A stretch of DNA of 64,000 nt, taken from positions 40,558,685 to 40,622,684 of the forward strand of contig OZ038391.1 of the NCBI GenBank assembly GCA_964036045.1. The letters are read 5' to 3'. The notes under the pieces are model-generated. The model had not been told where the DNA came from, searched no databases, and saw only the letters and a list, made by a program, of their open reading frames with translations. Positions 1 to 10,969 of the stretch are shown here, piece after piece. A program made the translations under genes and the position numbers. This stretch comes from Eutreptiella sp. 'Long Island Sound 2002' (Eukaryota; Euglenozoa; Euglenophyceae; Eutreptiales; Eutreptiaceae). Each line of letters begins with the position of its first letter. Within the stretch, counting starts at the first letter, position 1.

Positions 1-16
1 GACTTACCATCGTTGT

Positions 17-2372
17 TTAATAACGTGGCGCACCAACTGCAACCTGGCAACAAGGGTTGAGGGTTGAAGTGCAAGCACCAAAAACACCTCAAATGAAAAA
101 ATTGCATCCGGGACAAGAGCAACTCAAATCATGTCGAAATCAACACAGCATCACGAGAAGGAAAACCTGGGAGCCGTAGTACTTTCCATCGATCACATCA
201 TCAGCGGCATCATTGGGGCATAGGGAGCCGCAGGATGTGGGGCATAGGCCATAGGGGCGGGAGCAAAGGCAACTGCAGCCCTTGGGGCAGGGGCATAAGC
301 CACTGGGCGAGGAGCAGCGACACCGACCTGACAACACAACAGAATACGCAATTTGCTTGCCATTACACGGAGCGGAAAATTACACCCCACCGTTGATAAA
401 TCTTGTACGAGCAGGAACTACCTGAGCTCCGTGGTACTTGCCATCAATCACTCCATCGGCAGCATCCAAAGCGAAGGCAGATGCCTGGCTGGAAGCAGCA
501 ACCGCAGGGGCGGCCATGAAGGTTGGTGGCGCGTAAGTTGCAGGTGCAGGGGCCGCATACGAAACAGGTGCGCTGTATGAGGGAGCAGCATAGCTCATGG
601 GTGCAGGGGCAGCATAGCTCATGGGGCTAAATGTCTGTGGAGCATAAGACATTGGGGCAGAGTAGGTGGCTGGGGCAGCGATTGGGGCTGAGTAGGTGGC
701 TGGGGCAGCGTAGGTGGCTGGGGCAGCGATTGGGGCTGAGAAGGCGGCTGGGGCAGCGTAGGTGGCTGGGGCAGCAATAGGGGCTGAGTAAGTGGCCGGG
801 GCGGAATACATGGCTGGGGCAGAATAGGTGGCTGGGGCTGCCATGGGCATGGAGTAAGTGGGGGCCATGGAGGAGACGGCAATGGGAGAGCCGAAAGCCC
901 TGCAAAAAAAAAAAAGGGTACCATACTTCGAAAGCAACCGGAACCAGCCTCGAACACGTTCTGAAGATGATAATATCATCACACGCCAGAATCCCCCATT
1001 CACGAAGCATACTTTCCGTCAATGCGGCCGTCGGCAGCGTCCAATGCAAGGGCTGCGGACTGGGTGGACGCAAGGGTGGTGGGTGGCATGTAGGTGGCAG
1101 GCATCATGGCAGGAGCAGAGTAGGTGGCTGGAGCGGAGTAGGTGGCTGGTGCGGAGTAGGTGGAGGGAAGAACAGCTGGTGCAGCCGAATAAGTGGCCAA
1201 CGATGGAGTGGAGTACGTTGTGGTTGGGGCTGCGTAGGAAGTGGTTGGGGCTGCATACGTAGGTGCCGCTGCGGTGTAGGTTGGCGCAGGGACTGCGAAA
1301 TGAGGTGACAAAGCTCAGGAGGCGTGCTGTGTGCGCTTTTGTCCCACGCCTTGAGACAGGTGAGTCGAACCTCGGTGCAAAACGCAGTCAAGCAAACACA
1401 CACCAGAGTAAGCCATAGGGGCGGAGTAGGTGGCAGGAGCGGCATAGGTTGCCGCTGGCATGGAATAGGTGGGTGCCATCCTTGGTGCCGCCACGGCAAC
1501 CTGAGAGCCGTAGAACTTGCCATCGATAACACCGTCAGCAGCGTCCAAAGCAAGAGCACTGGCCTGGCTTGAGGCAACAGCTGTACAGGGAAAAAATAAT
1601 GTGCACGGAGTCATCCGGAGGGAGCGCCGCAACTGCTCGTACGCATGCCGGCATCGGGCAGGGGAGAGACGTTGCAGGTTCGGACCCATGAACAGCAACT
1701 TTCGTTTGCACCAACTTACGTGCAGTCATCTGAAACGCGATGTCAAACGGGTAACTCTGCCGCCGCACAAGACAACATACCAGGCGCGCCGTAGGTCGCA
1801 GCAGGTGGGGCAGCGTACATGGGGGTGGTGTAGGTTGGGGCAGGGGCAGCGTACACTGTGAGACAACGAAAATGGTGACATGGTCTCACGATTGCAGCCC
1901 AAATGCACAGGAACGCGCGGATATCAATCGAGGCACCGGGGCTCTGCGAGGGATGCGTCGAAGTGCAACAGATTTGGACACACCAAGTGCAGGGGCAGGA
2001 GGAGTACGGGTACCAATGGCGATCGGCACACCCTTGTAGTGCTTGTTGAGTTTGCCGTCCATGCCATCAACTTGCTGATAGGATAGGATGTGTATGACGG
2101 AGAAATTGTTGACGGATACGTTGCACATATCAGAGTCAAGCAACGGCGTTCGCTTGTGTCTCGGGCACAGAAAAGAAGCAGCACACCTTTGCGATGGCAG
2201 GGGTGGCGCACATAATTGCAGGACCCCTGGGCCCCTGGACAACTTGGGCTCCAGCAGGCAGGGGACCAACGTTGGGAACGCCAGTCGGAGGCCTGTACGC
2301 ACCTGCAGGTGCGGCAGGCTGGTAGGTCTGCCCATATGCGGGCTTTGCGGGCTTGCTGCTCTTTCCTCCCAT
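17..2372 (-). CDS. Eight-exon host gene: Ala/Pro/Tyr-rich protein with repeated DAADGxIDGK motif
   Basis: Exons read by eye on the minus strand: 2372-2187, 2074-1984, 1855-1781, 1580-1404, 1292-1013, 899-422, 327-167 and 43-17. Every intron is GT-AG (94-200 nt) and reading phase agrees at every junction. The start is the ATG at 2372, opening MGGKSSKP, which fits an N-myristoylation signal (Gly2, Ser6). The middle is tandem YSAPATYAAP-like repeats. A motif DAADGxIDGK followed by YG-S/A-Q recurs at the ends of exons 4, 5, 6 and 7, with a diverged copy in exon 2, often cut by the intron. Exon 8 ends VAVGAPRY then TAA. Exon 7 is 161 nt between two phase-0 introns, one short of a codon multiple. 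As read, translation stops at 193-195 (about 473 aa) and the last motif copy lies in another frame. I do not recognise the family. A membrane-attached structural role is only a guess. Confidence 0.7.
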
Positions 2373-3622
2373 TGTGACTGACGAACGTTCTGGAAAACGT
2401 GTGGAAAACGGAAGAAATACACTGCATACAACTCGCGTTCGACGTATATTGGGTCGGAAAGAGAACACAACAAGGTAGGCACGTAAAGTTCAGAAGCACA
2501 AACAAAAATTGCGGTGCAGATTACAACGTGGCCACCGTCGCTGTAGACTCCGCTGACGTACGTATCAGTCCGTGTGTATCACTGGCGTTGTCAGCATAGC
2601 GGTTGCCCTCTGAACGAATTCCTGCGCCTTCCTAACTGCGACAGGTTTCTGCACTCCGCACTTGAGACCACTAGATCGGTGAGAAACAATTCAAACAGAA
2701 GCCGGAAGGTAAAAGTGTGCGTAATCTGGTGGTGTAGAGACTTCGCCGTGCCAAACGCCGCTGCACAAAGAGTATTTTGGCGCGCATGCCAGAAGTCTCA
2801 GGAAGTTTTGCACTTCAGGGCGTGCTAGGGCTGAAGCTTCGTGGTGGCTAGTTTCCGTCGCAGGCAGAAGCTTCGTTATCGAAGAGTGACGTGGGTCTCG
2901 CACGCGCGTTATGCAAATCTTGACAGCAAGGCCAAGAAAGGCCCCTTTAAAGGCACCAAAATCAGACGTGCTCGGCGCGCCTTGTCCCTGACCGAAATGC
3001 GCTGTGCACACCCAAGATTTCTTGCGAAAACACCAGAGAAGTCTCTGTTCTGGCTGCCGTAATTTTCGTACAACAGGAGAACTCAACAAAAGGCCGAAAT
3101 ACTGGAAACTGTAACGATTCACCGCTTTACCGGACCGGTTGAGTAAAGAGGCATGACACTGAGAACTTTTTTGGCAGATGGGAATTCTCATGAGCGGAGG
3201 GCTACAAAATCATTAGGTAGGTTGTATTTACGAAGCGAAATTCTTCTCACCAAGCTGCAAATATATTACAGAGCTGGAAAGCAAAGTTCTGGTGTAGACG
3301 CAGAAGTAACCACTTTTACCGCGCGGCAATCCGATTCCGAAGGTAATAGTAGAGTTGTTTGGTAGCAGAGTTGTCTGGCAGCAACGCCATTTGCACACTA
3401 AAAAAAGGCACTTCATCATTTTAGAGAGACGTTTGGATTGTCCCGAGACAAGGGTCCTTTCATTATGGTAGTAACAAACCTGTTCAACAAAATCATGTTT
3501 CCAAATTATTAAGAAGATCTTAACTTAGCTCAAGGCAGCTTGACTTGTTCACCTGTTGCATGAAAAAAGGAGGCATTGGACAGTTTTGAACTGCATCATT
3601 CTGATGCAGTGACATGCATGCT
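2373..3622. other. Intergenic, upstream of the host gene
   Basis: This should hold the promoter and 5' leader of the minus-strand gene, but I see no convincing TATA or initiator element. A minus-strand open frame at 2691-3191 has no recognisable domain and I do not support it as a gene. Confidence 0.4.
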
Positions 3623-3624
3623 TA

Positions 3625-3644
3625 AGGTAAAATGACCACTTATG
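3625..3644 (+). repeat. Left TIR of pogo 1
   Basis: Begins AGGTAAAATGACCACTT. It pairs with the inverted copy at 6167-6186 with two mismatches over the outer 17 bases. It also matches the TIRs of pogo 2. Confidence 0.8.
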
Positions 3645-3938
3645 AGGCCAAAGATTTAGCATTGGGCCTGGCGGCTGCGATTATTGTCGGATGGTAAATT
3701 TGGACATGTAGGTAGATCAACAATGAAAGTTTTGATTTGAAATCCATCCTCACTTGCATTTCATTAGTGGCTGGGGAAATCTCACTTCTGCCGGGCACCA
3801 GAATTGCACCGGATTTAGGGTGTGACCAAAGCAAAGCCAGGCAAGAAGAGGTGTATTACGCTGATTTGCACGCTTTCATTAACAATTAGTGCCTGTTTGT
3901 TTGTTTTTAAATTGGATTCCTTTTATTTAAATATTTAG

Positions 3939-5843
3939 ATGCGGGCGGCGAAGGGTCGTGCCAAGGCCTGGCTCATGGAGGTCACCTCAAGGGAGCGAAG
4001 GAAGTCTCCAAGGCCTCAGCAGAAGCAAAGGAAGCCGCCACGCCCCAAGGCTGCCCCGTGCTGCATCTACCCGCTTCCCAAGGACGTCTGAGAGGTTACC
4101 AAGGCCGCCGCCGCTGCCATTGTTGGACAGATGAGCCAGCGACAAGCATCAAGGAAGCACGCCGTCAGCCGCTCAGATGTACAGCGCGCTGTTGATCGCC
4201 ACAGGTACACCACAGCACGGAGCGCGGACTTGTCTCTGCCCTGTTCGTCATCTGGGATCTAACCTTGCATTGCTGTCTGCCATCTTCATCTTCTGTCTCT
4301 GCAGTGTGGGGAGACACCTTGCAGCCCAAGCGCAGAGGGCCCAAGCCTTTGGTGGACGAGAGCGTGCTGGTTGAATGGTTGGAGCGAGAGTGCCAGCAAG
4401 GAAGGCCACCCACAAGGGACAACATCATCAGCGAGGCATCCAGGATGTACAATGACAGCGTGCGAAAAGATGACAGGCCGTCGACGACGTTGACGCTCAA
4501 GAGCATGGAGAAGTGGTGGCGCCTCTTCCTTCGTCGCCACCCTGAGGTGTCTGGTCGCCTTGCGCAGCATGCTGAGAGTGTGCGCCTGGACAAGAAGCTG
4601 ACGAAGGATGAGTGGACGACTTGGTTTAATGACTCCTTGAGTCCAGCGCTCGCCAAAAGGGGGTACAACCCACAGTATGTGTTCAATGAAGACGAGTCAG
4701 GCATGTTCATTGACTTCGACACAGGCAGCCTTAAAGTGTATATCCTAAGAGGTACTAAAACTTGCGCCAGGAGGAGAGGCTACGACAGATGCCACGTCAC
4801 CCTGGTGGCATGTGTTCGCGCTGATGGCTTTTATGTTCGTCCTGCTCTGTTGTGGCCTAGTGCGCTGACCAGAGGAGACCTGTTTCAGCATGAGGCTTGC
4901 CCTATCTTAGTGAAAGCCACCAGAACAGGCTGGTCCTCAGAGGACAGTTTTATCGAGTGGCTGAGGGAGTTTTCCTCCCTCACCAGCCCAACTGCAAACC
5001 CCTATAAGGCTGTGGTCCTCATTGTGGATGGCAGCCAAACCCATTTAACAAGAGCCATCATTGAGGAGGCTGTAAAGTTAGGAGTGCACCTTGTGGCGCT
5101 CCCCAGCCACTTGACTGATGTGGTCCAACCTCTGGACCTGAGTGTCTTTAAGCCTTTCAAGGCAGCGCTGAAAAAAGACAGCGCAACTGGCGCCCGAAGA
5201 ACAGAGGCAAGAGCATCACACCCTCTCTGTTTGTGAAATTTGTCACTGAGTCTTGGATGCAGTGTGTCACCCTTAGTCTCATCATGAGTGGGTTCAGGAG
5301 GACAGGCATCGCTCCATTCTCCCCGGAAAACTTCCTTGCCAGCTTGGATCCCTGTCGTCTGCCCTATCAAGCACCGCCTCCATCTGCTGCAGAACCTGCT
5401 ACAGAACCTGCTGCTGAAGCTGTGCTACCCTCACTTGAAGCATCTTCCCAGAGAGTTCAGAAGGTAGATTTCCAGTGCCAGGCCACTAGTCGAGCAATCA
5501 ACATGGCTACTTGGCATGACCCATGGAACATGAGGCTTGGTGGTTTTGTCACTTCCCAGTCTTTGAGAGAAGCAGCGGCCAATTATGAGAAAGAACAGGA
5601 GAGGAACAAGGAAAGGCCTGCAGCAAGGCGCCAAGCAGAATGTGTAAGGCCTCGGGCCTTGCCACAGCACCAACAACCAACAGCAAAGAGGGCACGGCAG
5701 GACCCCCCCCAGACGACAGTGCAGTTGCGCACGCAGACCCAGAACCCGCAGCCCCCCCCCCCCCCCCGGACGTGGAACACAGTTCCAACTCCGATGGAGA
5801 CTTTGTCCCCATAGTCTATGTGTCATATTGCTCAAGCTCTTAA
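3939..5843 (+). pseudogene. pogo/Tigger-type DDE transposase, broken (pogo 1)
   Basis: An N-terminal psq-like segment runs from the ATG at 3939 but meets TGA at 4089-4091. A putative intron (GTACAC at 4205, TCTCTGCAG ending 4304) leads to the main frame, though the phase is off by one. Next come the CENP-B-type DNA-binding region (RRGPKPLVDESVLVEWLERE) and a DDE core with NEDESG, LIVDGSQTHL and VVQPLDLSVFKPF. I count 35 residues between the second and third Asp. The frame shifts at an A6 run (5171-5176); the next piece includes NWRPKNRGKS and FVTESWMQCV. It shifts again at a C8 run (5703-5710), reaching an acidic tail that ends at 5843. That tail resembles the pogo 2 tail, supporting all three pieces as one gene. 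It would act in the nucleus as a cut-and-paste transposase, but is inactive as read. Confidence 0.8.
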
Positions 5844-6166
5844 GGACAAGTGTAAGGGAAGTGTGTTCCTCAACACGGCAATCCCACAGAGAGAAAAAAT
5901 CCGCGACACAGTTCTGCAGCCTTGCAGCTTGTGTCAGTGCGTGGGTGCTTTAGGGCAAGGCAAGAAAGGCAAGGAAGACATCATGCAGGGCCAAGAAGCA
6001 TATTTCAAAAACAAAAAAAAGCAAGGTTTTTGTATGAAAATGGAAAGAAACCATTTTGCACGGCCAAGAAACATTTTGCAAACAAAAAGGCAAGGTTTTT
6101 GTGTTGTTTTTCTGTCTATTTTGAAAATTGGGACAACTAATTAGACCCACAACTCGTCATTGGACT
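5844..6166 (+). other. 3' noncoding part of pogo 1
   Basis: A/T-rich. Positions about 5985-6110 contain loose repeats of a motif like CATTTTGCA...CAAAAACAAAAA. Similar repeats lie at the same relative place in pogo 2 (44640-45250). Confidence 0.45.
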
Positions 6167-6186
6167 GAAAACTGGTCACTTTACCT
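6167..6186 (-). repeat. Right TIR of pogo 1
   Basis: Read on the minus strand it begins AGGTAAAGTGACCAGTT, followed outwards by the TA duplication at 6187-6188. Confidence 0.8.
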
Positions 6187-6359
6187 TACACTTTGTCACA
6201 TGCTATCATTTTGGGTGACCAGCAGCTGCCATTGTGAACACAAGCATGCATGAATGTAGTAAGAAAATTTGCATGATCATAGTAGGAAATTTTTGCTCAC
6301 TCTATGTCTTATATGATCTTCATGATAGATCAACATTCTTTGCTCACAAAGACCTTACA

Positions 6360-6379
6360 TTAAGGTAAATTTACCTTAA
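6360..6379. repeat. Perfect palindrome made of two pogo TIR tips
   Basis: TTAAGGTAAATTTACCTTAA is self-complementary over 20 bases. Each half carries AGGTAAA, the start of the pogo TIR seen at 3625 and 7607, so the two tips sit back to back. Confidence 0.6.
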
Positions 6380-7391
6380 GTAAAGGCCATTGTTCGATCG
6401 GTTTTGCCCTGTTTTAAAAAGGGCTTGCTTGCACTTCACGACGCATTCACAAGCACTGCTGCATGTGTCTTTTTGTACTGACAATATTATAAAAACAAAA
6501 TGACACTTCACGAAATGTCTCTAGAAGTTAAGCATGGGACCCACCTAGTCCTTTAGATTCTATTCATCTAATTGGGCCACCGAGTTTAAATCAACCTCCC
6601 ATCAGGGTAGCCATCACAGCATAAATGCTGTCAAATGACACATAGCTAGAAGATCATATTTCATAAACAAAACAACGCTATGCTATCGGTTACTCATTAC
6701 ACATGTGGTTGGCTTCTCTATGACTAAACATTTTCTTTTTCACTTTCAAATTCACTTTTTACATGCCTTTGTTGCTCAAACTAAGCTGCTTTGATGGTAC
6801 GTGTGTCATTGACTGCCGAGAACTACTAAGTAGTGCTGGGTAGGCAGTAGTGCATCATTCCTATTTTTTTGCTAAAGCTTCATTCTCATCTGTGGCCATT
6901 CTGGTGGCAAAGAAAACAATCCAGGTCCACAATAGCAACGAGCAGCAATGTGCTCAACAACCGCATACGCAAAGTACAGGTCGGACTCATTTATAAGGAG
7001 CCTAGGCTACATTTGACCTTGAGACCATTGGAAATTGAAAGAGGCTAGTTTCACTCAATGTTTTTCTTTCATGAAATAGTGTTGCACCCAAAAAAACCTG
7101 CATTTTCCCATTTTTCGCACGCCACTGAGCCGAAAATTTCACGAAACATTTTGATGTCCTGTTTTTGTATTGCACTATCTTTTAAAATATTTAACAAAAC
7201 GGTTTGTTTCTGCCCAAGACCTTGCCAAATAACAACAAACTTGCGTGCAGAGTAATGGGAAGCACAAAGCAGTGAATTTTTCTGCGACTTCCCCATCTGG
7301 GTTTCTTACCTACCCGGCAGCCTTGCACAGTAATGTACAAAAGTGCTGGTGTACAATGCAGCAGTTTATATATAATGCGCGATGCATCACT

Positions 7392-7604
7392 TTATAGTGT
7401 GTGGTTGCGATGCTGTATGCAGCTATTGAGCAACAGTGCTGACAAAGACCTACTGCTTTGTGGGACGGTACTCATTCGTACACCGTAATTCCCTACCACC
7501 GCTCTTATCCCACGGCCACAAACTCTGCTGCCACTCATGCGTTGCTGCTTTATTTGATCACACAGCATGTCTTCCATCACCGCCTATCGGGCTTTGCAGG
7601 TGCA
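7392..7604 (-). pseudogene. Downstream half of an interrupted minus-strand frame (CENP-B-like DNA-binding segment?)
   Basis: On the minus strand 7580-7392 reads MEDMLCDQIKQQRMSGSRV, resembling the second helix-turn-helix of CENP-B/pogo proteins, where a WI-x-QQR-x-x-G-x-x-V-x-G pattern is usual. With pogo 2 removed and one TA kept, it lies directly downstream of the frame at 45590-45415. A TAG close to the junction means the two halves are not one clean frame, so this is either a decayed gene or two exons. The family call is tentative. Confidence 0.35.
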
Positions 7605-7606
7605 TA

Positions 7607-7623
7607 AGGTAAAGGGACCAGTT
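7607..7623 (+). repeat. Left TIR of pogo 2
   Basis: AGGTAAAGGGACCAGTT. Its inverted partner is at 45396-45412. Confidence 0.8.
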
Positions 7624-7897
7624 AAACACCCACTGTCGCGGCGCAGGATCGCCAGGCAAATAATGTTATTAGGAAATGACCATTTATAATCAAAGAAACA
7701 TTATTTCGAACATTATCAAAATAATCGAGATCCATCTCGCGATCCCGTAAATCGCCAGATGAGACCGCGCGAAATTGCGTAAATTAGCGCCGCAAAGTTA
7801 CGTAAGCCCTAATGTCACCACGTAAAGGCGAAATAAATACTGCGCGAAATATACGATTCCAAGACTGATTTCTCTTTCTTTTTTTTAATTTTAGATA
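7624..7897 (+). other. 5' noncoding part of pogo 2
   Basis: Contains repeated short GCGAAAT/ACGTAA-like words and a pyrimidine tract ending TTTTAATTTTAG at 7894, which looks like a 3' splice site. In pogo 1 a similar TTTATTTAAATATTTAG directly precedes the ATG at 3939. The transposase may therefore have an upstream untranslated exon that I cannot locate. Confidence 0.4.
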
Positions 7898-8981
7898 TTG
7901 CGACTGGGATCCCGTATCGGCAGAGCTGCAGCTCGCCGCAAAATCGGGAACGCCTATGAAACGCTGCCAAAAGGGCGTTCTAAGGCCGGTATGGGAGGCA
8001 AACGCAAGTCAAAAAGCGTCAACAAAACGGAACACGAGCCCTACGCAATGTATCCTCTGCCGCAGCACACCACAAACCTGGAAGAGGCGGTCGCTTGGGT
8101 TGCCGTTGGGCGGGGATTATTGAGGCAAGCCATGAGGCTGTTCACCGTGGACAAGAAGACCATCAAGAAGAACCTGCTCCGCTTCATGAACAGTGAGCCT
8201 CTGCTGATGGGACGGCCTACGCCGCCGCCCAGAGTGCGAAACAACGACCTCATAGGGAAGTGGTCGGAGCAGCTTCTGCTGAGTTGCTTGACCCCATACG
8301 AGCCGGACATTGTGGAGGAGGCACGCAGAAATGCGGAGGAGCACCGGTTCAAGCTGGGGTCAGGCAGCAATTGGTGGCACCTATTCAAAGCACGCAACAC
8401 GGACGTGGTCAGCCGTACCCCAAGGCTGGTGGAGAATAAGCGTGCTGATACTCGCTTGGACGAAGATCAGTGGCGAGACTTCTTTGCTGAAGCCTCCAAG
8501 GCCCTTGCAGAGGTGGACTACGACGGCCGGTACATCGTGAACATGGATGAGACCTCCTTCCATCAAAACTCCATCACCAGGGCAGCGGCACGCAACGTGT
8601 ACAGCATCAGGGGTCGGAGATCAGTGCCGCGGCGGCAGGGGTATCAGCGGAAGGCTGTGACTGTCATTGCAGCAGTGGTTGCCAGTGAAGGCTCTACCGC
8701 CAGCTCTGTTGTGTGACACCAAGACGGTGAAGGAGAGTCATCTAAGGTACCCCGACCGAGAGGTTATCCTCAAAGGCACGGGAACTGGGTGGTCTATTTG
8801 TTGAGTCGGTGGAGCAAGTCCTGGTTCCGAGATTGAATCCGCTCTGTAATCTCTACAACAAGATCCTGCTGTTCTTGGACGGCTCAAGGACACATCTTGG
8901 AGTGAGAGGTCTGACTGTGTGCAAGAAGGCGGGTGTTTCCGTTGTCCTCTTCCCAAGTCACGCTACAAACATAATCCAACC
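7898..8981 (+). pseudogene. pogo-type DDE transposase, 5' portion (pogo 2)
   Basis: Open from 7898; the first in-frame ATG is at 7991. Order: psq-like helix-turn-helix (residues about 50-95), a CENP-B-type region, then the catalytic core with NMDETSF (first Asp) near 8545 and LFLDGSRTHLG (second Asp) near 8877. The frame ends at 8716. Two single-base shifts, near 8688 and 8796, are needed to follow the homology to pogo 1 (PALLCDTKTVKES, then FVESVEQVL). The last codons before the D insertion encode NIIQP. The third Asp is 34 kb away at about 43434, giving the same 35-residue spacing as pogo 1 once D is removed. Confidence 0.75.
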
Positions 8982-9693
8982 AGTAAGAAAAAGTCACTGC
9001 CATGTCTTTCTTGGAGGGCTTGATCCACGCCAAGCCCTCCTTAAAACCCTTTTGTTGATGCTAAGACCAACTTAAGTATTTTTATCTCTCTTTTGAAGCC
9101 AAAAGTACACTTTCTCAAAGTAACTAGGGTTGTAACCCTAGTCTCCCATGAAGTTCACCCCTACCACTCAACTGAGCGGAGGTATCTTCCTTCATGGAGG
9201 ATATACCGAAATAAAATAGGCATTTCATGCATTAGGCCTTGGAGGTTAAGCCCAGTGGTCGCCCACCCCAAGACCCCTATACTCAATTGTTTCTACCACT
9301 TATTGTGGTTCTACTTTTTAACTGTTTCTGAATTCAGTTGCTTGGCCAAGTCATATTCTGTGTCTGGCCTGACACCTATGCCCCACATTCCTAACCAGCA
9401 CCATTACACCCAAAAGAGTGCACATGAAGTGCTTGATGCTATCTTTGAGGCTAGAGTCAGTCCAGTTTTCATATAAAATCTTTTGTATTATCCATTTGTG
9501 ATTGAATCTTTGTGTTTATACCTCCTTTGTCTATCTGCAGCCCTTCTGAGTTACACTGGATTTCAAACTATTCATTGATTCGATCCACATCCCGCTTCTT
9601 GCTCTACTTGCTCCTCTCGTTTTGGGATTTCACCATCAAAAACCTGCAGGATTTCATCAAAATCTATAGGGCAATAATCAAGGACATCTTTCA
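8982..9693 (+). repeat. 5' LTR of element D
   Basis: Begins AGTAAGAAAAAGTCACTG and ends GACATCTTTCA. The copy at 42712-43422 shows roughly 25-30 differences. The ends are not the usual TG...CA at the left. A 127-residue open frame inside both LTRs is probably incidental. Confidence 0.8.
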
Positions 9694-9704
9694 GGTAGCA
9701 GAGG
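9694..9704 (+). other. Primer binding site of element D
   Basis: GGTAGCAGAGG directly follows the LTR. It would pair with the 3' end of an initiator-methionine tRNA of the common eukaryotic type (TGGTAGCAGAGG). The match is to known tRNA ends in general; the host tRNA is not in the window. Confidence 0.6.
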
Positions 9705-9776
9705 CAAACCCTGAGAACCTTTCGAACCGACTCTGAGCAGAAGCACAAGAAAAGCACACTGAAAAGCACATTGAAC

Positions 9777-10454
9777 ATGTCCACTCAACTGTCCTCCCGA
9801 ACCTGGCCGATCAGAAGTGTACAAGTGCAACATGGCAGTGTAGCCCACCCAAAGAGTAAACCGCCACTCAGAGCAGCATCTTGGTCTCAGGAAGATCCAG
9901 AGCACAGAAGGGCGGAACTAAATCCGCCGAGAGCAATCCCATTAACCATGCAGGCCTTAGCGGCCCATGGTGAAGACAACCTGCAAAGGCTCCGCAGGCG
10001 TGTCGAAGGTTCCATCGCCCGGTCGGCCTGTCCGGCCTTGTCTTCTACCGTACTTCGAGTTGGTCCTGAAGAACAAGAGGACCTACGAAGGAGGATGGAG
10101 GAGTTCATGCTCCACGAAGAGTACCACAAGTCCACCGTAGGAGAAGATGGAGAAATACCTCTTGATGCTCTCGGGTCGCCGCCCCAAACTGAGATGGGCT
10201 CCTTCCTCTATTCTGGGCCATCTACAGACATGGCGGACACAGTATCACTACCGAGACGACGGAGAGTACACGAACACCTGAGAGTAAGGCATCCAGACCT
10301 GCTGACAATGGATCCTTTTCGCCCAGAGCCCACCCATGGGGCTCTGGATCGTACGGCCGAACTTTTGGCCAAACTTCTATCCGGATCGGAAGACCCGGAT
10401 GTGACAGCTCTGTCAGAGGCTGTCAAGGCAAAATTGGGTATCACTGAACCCTGA
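9777..10454 (+). pseudogene. gag, N-terminal part (element D)
   Basis: The first ATG is at 9777 and TGA is at 10452-10454, about 225 aa. The product is charged, with a helical stretch (EEQEDLRRRMEEFMLHEEYH) and a C-terminal LLAKLLSGSEDPD helix. After the stop the same frame stays open toward the A/B insertion point (LADDLKRSRV). The gag frame resumes beyond 33641, so gag was interrupted both by the nested insertion and by frame damage. No domain is recognisable from sequence alone; the assignment rests on position just downstream of the LTR and primer site. Confidence 0.5.
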
Positions 10455-10566
10455 CCCAAGCCAGCGCTACTCTCACCTTCACCAGGATTGAGCACGTTGG
10501 CTGACGATCTCAAAAGATCAAGGGTGTCCAGTTGCTACCCAAGGTTATGTTACTTGCCCCAGCCCT

Positions 10567-10830
10567 TGTAATAGGACACAGAGTAAAGATCGCTAGTGCG
10601 ATCGCGTGTGTCGCGCATGCTTGCATAGGCCAGATCAGAATAAAGTAGGCATATCAGAAAGCATAATTTAGGTATGTATTTTACATTCAAAATGTTTGTA
10701 CAGATTGACGGGATGATATTAAGTTTTGGTTATTGTTCTTGAGTGCTTCGCAGACGTTAGAAGGAGATAGATCAAAATGAAGGATTTCGACAAGGATGAT
10801 CAGAATCAAACCAAGGACAAGACCATTACA
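10567..10830 (+). repeat. 5' LTR of element B (tentative right end)
   Basis: Starts TGTAATAGGACACAGAG. The first 32-33 bases recur exactly at 30991-31022 behind the purine tract GGGAAGGGAG. The right end is placed at ATTACA (10825-10830) because it is the inverse of TGTAAT. That end is a guess. Confidence 0.45.
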
Positions 10831-10969
10831 ATCCCGTCAATCGAAAAAGAGGTCTTGCTTATGCTGTGCGTGCTTGCTGCGACGTTGGACGAGTACGGCG
10901 CCAAGGATCCACATCGGCGCCAAGGGCAATTGCACAGCGCCGACAGCGCTGTGAGCGGCTGCGCTGTAC

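Larger units (their letters stand above)
3623..6188 (+). mobile_element. pogo-like DNA transposon 1, complete but broken
   Basis: Terminal inverted repeats beginning AGGTAAARTGACCA lie at 3625-3641 and, inverted, at 6170-6186. Both are flanked by TA (3623-3624 and 6187-6188), the target duplication expected for the Tc1/mariner/pogo superfamily. The element is about 2.6 kb. It encodes a DD35D transposase broken by a stop and frameshifts, so it is probably not autonomous now. It shares TIR sequence, catalytic spacing and C-terminal tail with the second element at 7605-45414. Confidence 0.85.
6189..7604. other. Intergenic between the two pogo elements
   Basis: A/T-rich, with no supported gene on the + strand. 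It holds the short TIR palindrome at 6360-6379. Its right end (7392-7604) is part of a minus-strand frame listed separately. Confidence 0.4.

Noticed and set aside
140-2372. DAADGxIDGK as an EF-hand calcium loop
   Set aside because: DG-x-I resembles loop positions 5-8, but the acidic residues at positions 1, 3 and 12 are missing, so calcium binding is not supported.
2691-3191. A 166-codon minus-strand frame upstream of the host gene
   Set aside because: No recognisable domain, no plausible splice partners and no repeat evidence.
9093-9476. A 127-codon frame present in both LTRs of element D
   Set aside because: It has no domain, and the copies differ by changes that look random. Conservation is explained by LTR identity.
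8982-9693. The repeated 712-bp segment as a spreading intron, since it begins near GTAAG and has CAG near its end
   Set aside because: CAACC duplications, an adjacent primer site and a polypurine tract identify the two copies as the LTRs of one element.
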